This document shows positions 9,513 to 16,742 of a DNA stretch of 64,000 nt, piece by piece (positions within the stretch are counted from its first letter, which is position 1; each line of letters starts with the position of its first letter). A model generated the notes under the pieces. It ran no database searches and was not told the origin of the DNA. It saw nothing but the letters and a program-made list of their open reading frames with translations. The stretch spans positions 6,323,501-6,387,500 of the forward strand of contig NZ_CP048810.1 of assembly GCF_013347965.1 (NCBI RefSeq), in the 5' to 3' direction. Made by a program: the position numbers and the translations under genes. The DNA comes from Pseudomonas bijieensis. GTDB taxonomy: Bacteria > Pseudomonadota > Gammaproteobacteria > Pseudomonadales > Pseudomonadaceae.

Positions 9513-9785
9513 ATGACCCGATACATGCCCATCACCGGCATCGACTGCATCCCCGCAACCCTGCTCATCGACACCGAGGCGCCTCTAGACGTCCTTTTCG
9601 AAACCGCCGATTACCGTATCCGTACGGTGACCCAAGTCTTGGAAAATATCGCGTTTCGCTCGGACATCAGCTCAGACACGGTGGTGCTGACTGATTTTTG
9701 TAAATTGCTGACCACATCGCTACGCGATGGTTGTGATGTCATGGATGTGATTGGAAGACGATTGCGGGCGCAGGCGGCGGAATAA
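9513..9785 (+). CDS. Small protein of unknown function, 90 aa
   Basis: I do not recognise the family. The start at 9513 (MTRYMPITGID) has GAAGG about 9 bases upstream; an in-frame ATG at 9498 would add five residues but has no ribosome site. The protein is acidic, has no signal peptide or membrane segment, and is predicted helical in its second half (TVTQVLENIAF, VVLTDFCKLLTTSL). It follows an elaborate structured leader and ends at a strong terminator, so it is a free-standing single-gene transcript. The leader suggests post-transcriptional control. Confidence 0.7.
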   Translation: MTRYMPITGIDCIPATLLIDTEAPLDVLFETADYRIRTVTQVLENIAFRSDISSDTVVLTDFCKLLTTSLRDGCDVMDVIGRRLRAQAAE

Positions 9786-9790
9786 TGAAG

Positions 9791-9818
9791 ACGGGCGGCT
9801 TATAAGCCGCCCGTTTCA
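9791..9818 (+). terminator. Terminator of the 9513 gene
   Basis: Perfect palindrome ACGGGCGGCTT-AT-AAGCCGCCCGT followed by TTTCAT, immediately after the stop codon. Confidence 0.88.
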
Positions 9819-9830
9819 TAAAAGGAGAAC

Positions 9831-9894
9831 GGGGACAGACTACGATTATGAGGCGGTCCGATTACAAGTTAACTCAAGATCGTGGTTTGTCCCC
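9831..9894. repeat. Family-2 inverted-repeat element, copy 2
   Basis: 64 bp with matching ends GGGGACAGACTACGATT and GATCGTGGTTTGTCCCC; the inner part is TATGAGGCGGTCCGATTACA. It sits between a terminator and the end of the antitoxin gene. Confidence 0.85.
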
Positions 9895-9908
9895 GGTGTC
9901 TACGTTCG

Positions 9909-10217
9909 TCAGGCAGGTGAATGATTAGCCGCATGCCCAGGCTGAGCATGGAGATCAATGCCTAGCGCATGAATGACCTTGAGTATGGTATCGAATCTCG
10001 GCTTTGATCCGGGTGCGAACGCCTTGTACAAGCTTTCTCGCCCCATGCCAGAGTCTTTAGCGATCTGCGCCATGCCGCGGGCCTTGGCGACGTAGCCGAT
10101 CGCTCGGAGAAACTCCTCGCTATCACCATCAGCTAGTGCCTGAGAAAGGTACTCACTGATTGCTTCGTCGCTATCGAGTAGTGCCGCCATGTCAAATGTC
10201 GTCAGGTGCTGGCTCAT
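9909..10217 (-). CDS. HigA-type antitoxin with HTH (addiction module antidote), 102 aa
   Basis: DNA-binding antitoxin of the putative addiction-module antidote family. The N-terminal half has DSDEAISEYLSQALADGD, and the HTH covers about residues 50-85: GMAQIAKDSGMGRESLYKAF then PRFDTILKVIHALGI. I use the ATG at 10217; the frame also begins with TTG at 10223. The paired toxin gene directly upstream is broken (see 10220-10505), so the antitoxin survives alone. The palindrome at 10515-10530 upstream of the toxin start is its likely operator, implying continued autorepression. Confidence 0.88.
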   Translation of the reverse strand: MSQHLTTFDMAALLDSDEAISEYLSQALADGDSEEFLRAIGYVAKARGMAQIAKDSGMGRESLYKAFAPGSKPRFDTILKVIHALGIDLHAQPGHAANHSPA

Positions 10218-10219
10218 GT

Positions 10220-10505
10220 TCAAATCTCCTTTGCCAATTTCTTCGCTCGTCGGATATCAGCATTCTGTTAAGACTTGTCAGCATCAGCCAGTAGCACGAT
10301 GACCACTCAACCGCGCATGGTGAAATAGACCCGGTAGCCAGCGCCTACATCCACAACTCTGAAATACCATCACCAACAGTTTCATATAGCCCGGGTCTGC
10401 TGCGCCGCGACCAATGCGATGGGTGATAGCGATTTTTGCTCGCAGATCACTGACAGATGAATGCTAAGCAGTGAACGTCTGCGTTTTCTGGATGAGATAA
10501 TTCAT
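10220..10505 (-). pseudogene. HigB/RelE-type toxin, pseudogene
   Basis: Reading the minus strand from the ATG at 10505 gives MNYLIQKTQTFTA, a stop (TAG where Trp is expected), then SDLRAKIAITHRIGRGAADP, a shift of frame to VGDGISEL, another to VDVGAGYRVYFTMRG, a TGA, VVIVLLADADKS, a TAA and NADIRRAKKLAKEI ending 2 bp before the antitoxin start. This is the complete outline of a RelE/HigB-family mRNA interferase of about 96 aa with three in-frame stops and two frameshifts. It cannot make an active toxin. Confidence 0.88.
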
Positions 10506-10514
10506 GGGTGGACC

Positions 10515-10530
10515 GTATCCAGTTGGATAC
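10515..10530. promoter_or_regulatory. Operator palindrome of the higBA-type locus
   Basis: Perfect GTATCCA-GT-TGGATAC palindrome, 9 bp upstream of the toxin pseudogene start; on the minus strand a TTGACC (-35-like) lies just upstream. The position is where HigA-type antitoxins bind to repress their own operon. Confidence 0.65.
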
Positions 10531-10590
10531 TGGAGGTCAAGATGCTGATGCTGGTCATCCCCCAGCATTCTCAATCCAAGGTAGGGGGAA

Positions 10591-10684
10591 GGGGCAGATT
10601 TATTTTTGCTCCGCTGCGCTGAGAGTTTCTATCGAGTGGATTGCTTGGATCAGCAGCCGGCTGGAAAATAAAATCCGTCTCCTT
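10591..10684. repeat. Family-1 inverted-repeat element, copy B
   Basis: Begins GGGGCAGATTTATTTTTGC and ends GGAAAATAAAATCCGTCTCC, so the ends are inverted copies of each other; the core is GAGAGTTTCTATCGAGTGGA. This is the most intact copy without the expanded pentamer. Confidence 0.8.
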
Positions 10685-10820
10685 TCCGATGCTTCCCGCT
10701 GCACATGTTGCCTGAGGGGCTTAAGCTGATCACTCGCTCCGTGGTGATGGCTCCATGCTGGCAATTTCGCGGTAGGTAGGATTGAATAGCATGATCCACG
10801 AATGGAGTACGGGTCGGTCT

Positions 10821-11225
10821 ATGCAGTTCAAGCGCGGGTTCAAGATCTTCGGTTTCGCTTTGGTTATAGCTACGGCGGCTGGTTGTAAGTCTTACACTGA
10901 GAAAGCGGCGGAGGGGTTGCCAAACTCCCATACAGCAGGTATTCGGGCGATAGAGAAGACGCTCACTATTGCCAGCGTAGATGGAGCAGATACCCTATAT
11001 GCTTTGTATACGCAGCGGACCGAATATCGCTTATCCTCAGGAAACCATCGTCTGGAAGTAAAGAAGTGGACGGGAACGCGCGCGACTAGATCGATTTTTC
11101 GGGACGTTAACCTGAAGGCCGGGCGGGAGTACGGTCTTAAGGCCGTGTCAAGTGAAGATTGGTGGGACTTTAGGATTGATGATATGGAAACTGGTGAGCG
11201 GATAGATACCCCGATCATCCCCTAA
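10821..11225 (+). CDS. Predicted lipoprotein, 134 aa
   Basis: The ATG at 10821 (MQFKRGFKIFG) starts a lipoprotein signal peptide with lipobox IATAAGC (Cys at about residue 22), followed by KSYTEKAAEG. The remainder (RTEYRLSSGNHRLEVKKW, REYGLKAVSSEDWWDF) looks like a beta-rich domain of the kind found in proteins that process or carry small polar groups, but I recognise no family. The frame is open upstream to 10782, where no ribosome site stands out. It lies at the start of a run of small plus-strand accessory genes. Confidence 0.72.
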   Translation: MQFKRGFKIFGFALVIATAAGCKSYTEKAAEGLPNSHTAGIRAIEKTLTIASVDGADTLYALYTQRTEYRLSSGNHRLEVKKWTGTRATRSIFRDVNLKAGREYGLKAVSSEDWWDFRIDDMETGERIDTPIIP

Positions 11226-11273
11226 GCCTTCCACTTGTCCCCCTGATTGCGACGTTAATCTAACCCAAGGCAT

Positions 11274-11708
11274 GTGATAGTGTTGACGACTGGCCGCGCA
11301 GCAGCAAGGAGCGCTTCGTTGAAGATTCACTCGGACTGGGTTGGTAATAAGGGTGCTTCTGCGGAAGCGCTCGAAGCTCTTCGTGTGGCGGCACCTAGGC
11401 ACCTGCCTGTCGATTATTATCAGCTATTAGAGTTCAGCGATGGAGGAGAATGCCCGCTATCGGCTCCTCCATTCAATTTCTGCCTTGATTCAGTGGACAT
11501 GGCCTCCGACGTTGAGCAGATAGCTATTTTCAACAGAATTGCGCCTAGCCTATTTGTTTTTGGAAGCGATGGCGGAGGACAATTGTTCGCTTTCGATCTG
11601 CATGGGGCGGAGCCCTGGCCGATAGTTACGTTTGATGGCGTAGATCCAGATGGAAGCATAAAGACTGTGGCAAGCAGTTTTACCGAGTTTCTGAAGTTGG
11701 TCGGCTAA
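11274..11708 (+). CDS. SMI1/KNR4 (SUKH) family protein, 144 aa
   Basis: SUKH-superfamily protein; in bacteria these mostly act as immunity proteins against nuclease and other polymorphic toxins. The signature here is LPVDYYQLLEFSDGGECPL near residues 42-60, followed by LFVFGSDGGGQLFAFDL and the late FTEFLKLVG helix, the usual order for the family. The start is a GTG at 11274, and the N-terminal 20 residues are uncertain. No toxin gene is adjacent, so this is an orphan immunity gene; the next gene downstream also belongs to an immunity-like family. Confidence 0.8.
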   Translation: MIVLTTGRAAARSASLKIHSDWVGNKGASAEALEALRVAAPRHLPVDYYQLLEFSDGGECPLSAPPFNFCLDSVDMASDVEQIAIFNRIAPSLFVFGSDGGGQLFAFDLHGAEPWPIVTFDGVDPDGSIKTVASSFTEFLKLVG

Positions 11709-11829
11709 GTGAACCCTTCCACGTTGGCGGCTACTCCGGTAGGCGAAGTTACGTGATTGTACGGCGCTTTTTTCAGTCTCTGTGGCATCTTGGCTGCATA
11801 CAATGGCTCATACGCAAAGGCTAAATGAC

Positions 11830-12084
11830 ATGGACCTCCACGATCTCCTGGACCAAGTCGATGATGGTCAAACCTTCTTACGTTTTGCCCGTGCTCTGGC
11901 GGAAGACAGGGCAGCAGCGTCTCCAGAGGGCACAGATTGGCAAAACGATACGATAGAAAGTTTCCTAGAATGTGCCGTTGCTTGGGCGGAAGCCAGCGAC
12001 TTCGGTATCAGCCAGGGGCTTGTTGCGTCTAATCCCTGGCGTCAGTTTGCGGTTTTTCTGTACTGCGGCAAGATCTATGAATGA
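11830..12084 (+). CDS. DUF7660-type small acidic protein, 84 aa
   Basis: The start at 11830 (MDLHDLLDQVDDG) has AAAGG about 10 bases upstream; an in-frame ATG at 11803 is possible. The pattern of a helix DLLDQVDDGQTFLRFARALA, then WQNDTIESFLECAVAWAEA and a C-terminal NPWRQFAVFLYCGKIYE fits the DUF7660 family, usually found as short cytosolic proteins beside polymorphic-toxin loci. No signal peptide. The function is unproven. It lies 120 bp after the SMI1/KNR4 gene, possibly in the same islet of immunity genes. Confidence 0.68.
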   Translation: MDLHDLLDQVDDGQTFLRFARALAEDRAAASPEGTDWQNDTIESFLECAVAWAEASDFGISQGLVASNPWRQFAVFLYCGKIYE

Positions 12085-12129
12085 GCAAAACCGTCTTTGT
12101 AGCCAGCAATCTAGACAGCGTAGTTTGTG

Positions 12130-12178
12130 GTGACCCCTAACTGATCAACTGACCAGCGCGCTAGAAAATAATCTGTCC
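12130..12178. repeat. Family-1 element, copy C, 5' part split by the IS
   Basis: Joining 12130-12178 to the bases after 13510 restores GCTAGAAAATAATCTGTCCC followed by CTTTTCC, the right-hand end of the family-1 element. The left half differs from the other copies. Confidence 0.7.
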
Positions 12179-13501
12179 CTGAGGGATCCCCGAATTTTCT
12201 TACAGGAAATCAAGAAGTTGGAATATTGAAGAGACCTGCATGAGTCGGCAACTTGGTTTGCACCACACAAAAACAAGATCCCGAACCCATGCAGGCCATC
12301 CGATTTTTACACAGAGCGCTCGCTCAAGCACTTCCCTCTGTCCATTCCCGCCGTCTGACTACGTTGATGAGTTGTGTCAGTTCGTTACTGCAAGGCCGTC
12401 GTCTGACGCTGACAGGCCTGGGGCGGTCTCTACCTGGCCGGGCTTACCCCAAACATGCCATCAAGCGAGTCGACCGATTGCTGGGTAATCAACACCTCAG
12501 AGCAGAGCGTCCACTGTTCTACTGGGTGATGTTACGAGCGTTGCTGGGCTCGCTAAAACATCCGTTGATTTTGGTCGACTGGTCTCGAATTGATGCTCCA
12601 GGGGATGCTTTTTTGTTGAGAGCAGCGATCCCGCTGGCCGGACGCTCATTTCCCATTTATGAAAGTGTGCATGAGCGCGAGAGTTGCCCGAGCTACCAAA
12701 AACGCTTGCTTAATACACTGGCCGAACTACTGCCTGACGGTTGTATTCCCATCCTGGTAACTGACGCGGGTTTTCGGCGTCCATGGATGAAGGCAGTGGC
12801 AGCGCAGGGCTGGTATTACGTGGCTCGCATACGAAATCGCGAGCTTTATCGTCAGGGAGGTGCTGACTGGCAACCTGTGAAGAGCCTGTATGCTCTGGCC
12901 ACTTCGTCACCCAAATCGTTGGGTCATGTCGAGATGACCCGTAGCGCGCCTCATTTCATTGACTTGTACTGTGTCCGTCACTCAGCCAAAGGACGTAAGC
13001 ATCAACGCGTCACAGGTTCAATCGCCAAAAACAAACTCAGCCGACAGTCCGCCAGACGAGAGCGTGAGCCTTGGTTGCTGGCGAGCAACCTGGAGCACTG
13101 CGAGTGGAATCCAGCGAAAATCGTCGCGATTTATAAAAGGCGCATGCAGATTGAAGAAGGCTTCCGGGATGTGAAAAGTGAGCACTTGGGGTTGGGGCTG
13201 AATCTGCATAGAAGTCATTGTCCACGGCGCATCGAGGTGTTGCTGTTGATCGCAGCTTTGGCTAATTACCTCATCTTCCTGACAGGGCTGCTAGCACGTG
13301 AAAGCAAATTGGAACAGCGTTATCAAAGTAACAGCCTTAAAGATCGGCGAGTGCTTTCGCTGTGGCGCTTAGGGCTGGAGTATTGGCGTTGCTGCACGGA
13401 CTTTGGCGGACGAGAGCATTTAGAAAAACTCGAGCAGGCCCTGCGCGACGAGGTGCATTATCAGGCGCAGAGCCTGGAGTAAATTTGTGGGGATCCCTCA
13501 G
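12179..13501 (+). mobile_element. Complete IS4-family insertion sequence, 1323 bp
   Basis: The terminal inverted repeats start CTGAGGGATCCCC (12179-12191) and mirror GGGGATCCCTCAG (13489-13501) with 13 perfect bases and partial matching beyond. The 9-bp direct repeat AATCTGTCC flanks the element (12170-12178 and 13502-13510), a target-site duplication. One intact transposase gene fills the interior. The perfect duplication and intact gene point to a recent insertion. Confidence 0.92.
12289..13482 (+). CDS. IS4-family DDE transposase, 397 aa
   Basis: Cut-and-paste transposase. Catalytic residues appear as the first Asp in LILVDWSRID, the second in ILVTDAGFRRPW, and the Glu in the Y(2)R(3)E(6)K signature YKRRMQIEEGFRDVKSEHLG, diagnostic of IS4. 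The ATG at 12289 (MQAIRFLHRAL) is the likely start; the frame stays open upstream to 12253. The reading frame is intact to a TAA 19 bp before the end of the IS. It lies inside the element at 12179-13501. Confidence 0.93.
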   Translation: MQAIRFLHRALAQALPSVHSRRLTTLMSCVSSLLQGRRLTLTGLGRSLPGRAYPKHAIKRVDRLLGNQHLRAERPLFYWVMLRALLGSLKHPLILVDWSRIDAPGDAFLLRAAIPLAGRSFPIYESVHERESCPSYQKRLLNTLAELLPDGCIPILVTDAGFRRPWMKAVAAQGWYYVARIRNRELYRQGGADWQPVKSLYALATSSPKSLGHVEMTRSAPHFIDLYCVRHSAKGRKHQRVTGSIAKNKLSRQSARREREPWLLASNLEHCEWNPAKIVAIYKRRMQIEEGFRDVKSEHLGLGLNLHRSHCPRRIEVLLLIAALANYLIFLTGLLARESKLEQRYQSNSLKDRRVLSLWRLGLEYWRCCTDFGGREHLEKLEQALRDEVHYQAQSLE

Positions 13502-13629
13502 AATCTGTCCCCTTTTCCACATTCTTTCCAGTCGTCCCCTTTTCCAGGCTGACCTTCAAGGGCAATCGGACTTGCCTATCTGAAAGACTGTGATCGGAGC
13601 GCTGCTTGAGTCATTGATTGTGGGGAAAA

Positions 13630-13807
13630 GGGGACAGATTTTTTTTGCTTTGCTTTGCTTTGCTTTGCTTTGCTTTGCTTTGCTTTGCTTTGCTTTGCTT
13701 TGCTTTGCTTTGCTTTGCTTTGCTTTGCTTTGCTGAGCTGAGAGCTTCCATCGAGTGAATTCGATTGGATCGATTAGCCGTCGTTAGAAAATAAAACCGC
13801 CCCCTTT
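13630..13807. repeat. Family-1 element, copy D, expanded by a pentamer array
   Basis: Starts AAAAGGGGACAGATTTTTTT (from 13626) and ends GTTAGAAAATAAAACCGCCC, with the core GAGAGCTTCCATCGAGTGAA. It equals the other copies except that the short TTTGC of the left arm has become 18 tandem units. Confidence 0.82.
13644..13733. repeat. Microsatellite (TTTGC)18
   Basis: Eighteen uninterrupted TTTGC units over 90 bp, inside a family-1 repeat element. On the minus strand it reads as a KAKQS-type repeat frame, which is not evidence of a gene. Slipped-strand changes in length are expected. Confidence 0.97.
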
Positions 13808-13899
13808 CTCTTTTTCTCGCATTGCGGGCCAAGTCCTATAAGTTAGTGCTCTGCGAGTGATAACCTACGAGTTCTTCCATAAATGATATTGGACCAATT

Positions 13900-14517
13900 A
13901 TGAAAAGCTGTGTGAGGACGCTCGGAGCTAGCCTCGCCAACAGTATAGTGATCCCCGCCGCTTGGGTATCGGGGCTTGCGACGATAGGACTCTTGTGGGG
14001 CATGATAGAGTTTTCGCCCGGTAAGCTTACAGTCGAAGGACGTCAGCTCTTCCTGGCTTCTGTTTCTATTTTTTGCCTCGCCATATGGCATTTGATACGG
14101 CGCAAGAGACGAGCAAAAGCACTTGTAGCATCCATCAACCTAAAAGAAGGCCTGAACCTTGATGATACTCAGCTGCTCGGCTATCCAAGCCCCATATTTC
14201 TTGCCTTTGACCTCTCCAACAAGAAACTCGCTCAATGCCAAAGCGCCACCGGCGACTATCAAATTCGAGACTTCACGTGGGTAACAGGCTGGCAGTGTGA
14301 GTGGCAACGGATTGACAGCAGGGTGTCGGGCGGGGTTCTTCAAATAGTCGATGGGGCGGGCATGAGCGTTCCAGCCGACGAGATTCGGCGTAGATTCATA
14401 GGATTCTCACTGGTTTTGACGGTTGCCGATACAAGCCATCCTCTCCTCCGTTTTCCAATGAACCGGAGCGCAGCTGAAGGGTGGTGCACCCGGTGCAATG
14501 TACTTTTCAAGGACTAA
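13900..14517 (+). CDS. Membrane protein of unknown function, 205 aa
   Basis: Two hydrophobic segments near the N-terminus (IVIPAAWVSGLATIGLLWGM and LFLASVSIFCLAIWHLI) are followed by a basic patch RRKRRAK, placing the 140-residue C-terminal domain in the cytoplasm. That domain has DLSNKKLAQCQSATGDYQIR and GWQCEWQR, a pattern seen in small phage- or island-borne membrane proteins, but I do not recognise a family. The last residues include WCTRCNVLFK, a Cys pair. The ribosome site before the ATG at 13900 is weak. GC is lower than core genes. Confidence 0.65.
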   Translation: MKSCVRTLGASLANSIVIPAAWVSGLATIGLLWGMIEFSPGKLTVEGRQLFLASVSIFCLAIWHLIRRKRRAKALVASINLKEGLNLDDTQLLGYPSPIFLAFDLSNKKLAQCQSATGDYQIRDFTWVTGWQCEWQRIDSRVSGGVLQIVDGAGMSVPADEIRRRFIGFSLVLTVADTSHPLLRFPMNRSAAEGWCTRCNVLFKD

Positions 14518-14617
14518 ACACGAAACATCACACCAGAAGATAATTATCTTTAGAGCTCGCGTCAGCAGCTCGACGAGCAGCATGTGTTCCGATGTCCACT
14601 CGAAATGAGGACCGTTG

Positions 14618-15376
14618 ATGCCGTACAACTACACGAACGGCCGCTACCTGGTCTTCAAGGGCAATGGCAGCGACGGGGCGCCCTTGGGCCGGATTCACCA
14701 GGACGGAAAAGTTCGAAACCTCCGGGGTGAGCCGCTGTACTACATAGACATGGACGAACGTGCGTTCATTTCGGTCGATTTTGTCTTTCAGGGTGAAATA
14801 CAAAAATGTCGCGACACGTTTTGTGTGCTTAGCGACAAAACGCTTTTCACATTTTCCGAGATGCAGGTTAAGCCACTGGGAAACGAGACCGAGGAGCAGG
14901 CGCTTCACAAGGAGTTCAAAAGGAGGGCGCTAAGTTTGGCAGGGCAGATCGTTCAGGCGAAGAATGAGATGGTGCAGGCACGCTTGGATATGGCCTGGTC
15001 CAATTTAAACCCTTGCCGCCGTTTCCGTGCCTTCTTCACGAGCCGGACTCGAAGGGAGCGAGCATCGCTGGGCTGGCGTTACAGTGGGTTAGAAAGTGAT
15101 CGTGAGTTCAAATCGGAGTCTGTCCCCGTCTCCTCATCGTCATTCGCGACAATGGGCTTGTGGGCTGCGGATGTAAGGACAACACAGGCAGACCACGATT
15201 ATGAGGCGGTCCGATTACACGTGGACTCAAATCGCGGTCTGCCCCCAGCTTTCTGGTTTCCGCCGATTGAGGTGGGTTCCATAGCGGCACTTGCAGCAAG
15301 TCCCCGTCGTAGCTCGCGCTGGGAAAGCATCCAGTCAATCTATACTCCGCGTTTTGCCCGGACACTCGTCAATTGA
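14618..15376 (+). CDS. Protein of unknown function; C-terminus read through repeat sequence
   Basis: The ATG at 14618 (MPYNYTNGRYLVFKG) has GAGG 9 bases upstream and begins a plausible coding region to about 15105, including a helical stretch EFKRRALSLAGQIVQAKNEM. From about 15110 the frame passes through GAGTCTGTCCCC and the family-2 element at 15186-15244, and the encoded residues (TTQADHDYEAVRL onwards) are translated repeat. The original 3' end has therefore probably been lost or replaced. No family is recognised. It may be a truncated gene. Confidence 0.55.
   Translation: MPYNYTNGRYLVFKGNGSDGAPLGRIHQDGKVRNLRGEPLYYIDMDERAFISVDFVFQGEIQKCRDTFCVLSDKTLFTFSEMQVKPLGNETEEQALHKEFKRRALSLAGQIVQAKNEMVQARLDMAWSNLNPCRRFRAFFTSRTRRERASLGWRYSGLESDREFKSESVPVSSSSFATMGLWAADVRTTQADHDYEAVRLHVDSNRGLPPAFWFPPIEVGSIAALAASPRRSSRWESIQSIYTPRFARTLVN
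15186..15244. repeat. Family-2 inverted-repeat element, copy 3
   Basis: GGCAGACCACGATTATGAGG at the left and AATCGCGGTCTGCCCC at the right, 59 bp. Its inner 20 bases TATGAGGCGGTCCGATTACA are the same as in copy 2. Confidence 0.82.
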
Positions 15377-15387
15377 TTGGGACTTAA

Positions 15388-15636
15388 ATGAAAAAGGTAG
15401 TTTTGGCTCTCTCGCTGGCCGCACTGGTAGCCTGCATGCCTTATCAATCAGTGAGCTCGCCAGATCCAAATTGGATGCGTCTGGGTGGAGAAGAGCCTGA
15501 AGGTTATCCAAGGACGTTTGTTGAGAACCTGAGCGGCCATTGCGCTCTGGTTACCGAGTCATGGACTGATGGAAGAATCAACGGTCGTCTTTTGTGGACC
15601 AAGAAGCAGTCTCGAAAAGCTATTACCTGCCCATAG
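15388..15636 (+). CDS. Small predicted lipoprotein, 82 aa
   Basis: Signal peptide MKKVVLALSLAALVAC with the lipobox LVAC (Cys16), then a short soluble part of about 65 residues containing LSGHCALVTESW and a C-terminal ITCP, so two Cys could form a disulfide after export. No family recognised. The ribosome site is weak (GGGA). The gene is bounded on both sides by family-2 repeat copies. Confidence 0.65.
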   Translation: MKKVVLALSLAALVACMPYQSVSSPDPNWMRLGGEEPEGYPRTFVENLSGHCALVTESWTDGRINGRLLWTKKQSRKAITCP

Positions 15637-15671
15637 GCATCTGTGTAAGGGCTGATTCGCGGCGGAGAGAA

Positions 15672-15731
15672 GGGACATACCGCGATTTTTGAGATCGCTA
15701 AATTAATGTACGCAATATCGTGGCCTGTCCC
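15672..15731. repeat. Family-2 inverted-repeat element, copy 4 (divergent)
   Basis: GGGACATACCGCGATTTTTG at the left and AATATCGTGGCCTGTCCC at the right; the ends match the family but the centre has diverged. Confidence 0.72.
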
Positions 15732-15869
15732 AGTCGTTCTGACTCCCACCCCGGCTCGTAGTAGCGAAGTAATGGTGCTAAATTCTGCGCGTCCAGCGTG
15801 TGCGCCCAGCTGGCTCGGCGGGGATCTTCAACGCCCTCTCTCAACCGATTTTGTGGATATGGAAATTCA

Positions 15870-16415
15870 ATGAACACATCCAAGCTTTCGATTGCGCTGT
15901 CCTGTGCTGTTGCTGTTTTGATGTTGAGCGGATGCGCTGCCTCTGTAAAAAGCGGCGGAACTGAAACGCTCGTCATTCAGGAGTCAGCCAAGCAGAATCT
16001 GGTCGTTAACTTTGAAGGAAATAGCAAGGTTCAACAAAACGAGGACTGGCCTCGCTTGAAGCGGGAGTGGAATGACGCCCTTCAGGTCGAAGCGACTCGC
16101 GCCGGCTACAGCCTTACAGAAGCTCAGGCATCAAGCCTCGACGGCAAGGACGGTGTTGGTATCAAGATCAACGTGACCAATTTCCGTTACCTGACCCCAG
16201 GCGCTCGCTACGGAGCAGGGGTTATGGTGGGGAATGCGTGGGTCAACTCCAGTGCAGATTACTCGGACCTGAAATCAGGCCGCCTGATTGGAACTCGGAC
16301 GTATGACACGTCGTCTTCTGCCTGGGAAGGTGTCATGTCGGCTATGACCCAAGAGCAGGTTCAGGCTATTTCTCAGAAAATCATCAGTGACATCAAGAGC
16401 GCAAAAGCCAAGTGA
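15870..16415 (+). CDS. DUF4410-like lipoprotein, 181 aa
   Basis: The ATG at 15870 (MNTSKLSIALSC) gives a lipoprotein signal with lipobox LMLSGC (Cys at about residue 22). The mature part, with VQQNEDWPRLKREWNDALQ, VGIKINVTNFRYLTPGARY and a Gly-rich strand YGAGVMVGNAWV, resembles DUF4410 lipoproteins, which are outer-membrane or periplasmic proteins of unknown role. The C-terminal helix QVQAISQKIISDIKSAKAK is amphipathic. An in-frame start at 15798 would block export and is rejected. Confidence 0.75.
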   Translation: MNTSKLSIALSCAVAVLMLSGCAASVKSGGTETLVIQESAKQNLVVNFEGNSKVQQNEDWPRLKREWNDALQVEATRAGYSLTEAQASSLDGKDGVGIKINVTNFRYLTPGARYGAGVMVGNAWVNSSADYSDLKSGRLIGTRTYDTSSSAWEGVMSAMTQEQVQAISQKIISDIKSAKAK

Positions 16416-16500
16416 TGCAATCCTGGCTAACTAGTGTTGGTTGACCGGGGCGGGTGGTGACCTTGAAGCTGATGAAGTGTGTCCTGAGGAAGGTTAATCA

Positions 16501-16701
16501 ATGCCAAAGAAACTTCAGGAAAGCAAAGCAGTGACAGCAACTGACATTGAGCGCTCTATCCAGGCACTGAACAAAATGGCTGAACGCCTCTGGGGCGATG
16601 GGCGGGAAGCTGAGGCGAAAGCCCTGCTCGATGCCTTGGATGCTTTAAACAGGGCGCTCGACAGGATCAGGATTGGGGAGAGTCGCAGGGTTCTTCATTG
16701 A
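16501..16701 (+). CDS. Small helical protein, 66 aa, unknown function
   Basis: A strong ribosome site (GAGGAAGG) lies 6 bases ahead of the ATG at 16501. The protein is mostly helical, charged and without membrane segments; two heptad-like stretches (IERSIQALNKMAERLW and EAKALLDALDALNRALD) suggest a helical hairpin or dimer. No family recognised. Confidence 0.65.
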   Translation: MPKKLQESKAVTATDIERSIQALNKMAERLWGDGREAEAKALLDALDALNRALDRIRIGESRRVLH

Positions 16702-16742
16702 AATGCCTGAACTGAGTTAGCTCACTAGTCGAAGGAAGTAGA

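Noticed and set aside
9374..9694. Frame through the structured leader and into the 9513 gene region
   Set aside because: It crosses the RNA stem-loops and conflicts with the supported gene at 9513.
10508..10729. Frame over the HigBA operator and family-1 repeat
   Set aside because: Most of it is repeat sequence; no ribosome site.
11148..11402. Minus-strand frame over the end of the lipoprotein gene and the SMI1 gene start
   Set aside because: No ribosome site; conflicts with two supported plus-strand genes.
13644..13733. Possible CRISPR array
   Set aside because: Perfect 5-bp tandem units without spacers; a microsatellite.
13611..13832. Minus-strand frame with SKAKQ repeats
   Set aside because: Caused by the (TTTGC)18 microsatellite; not coding.
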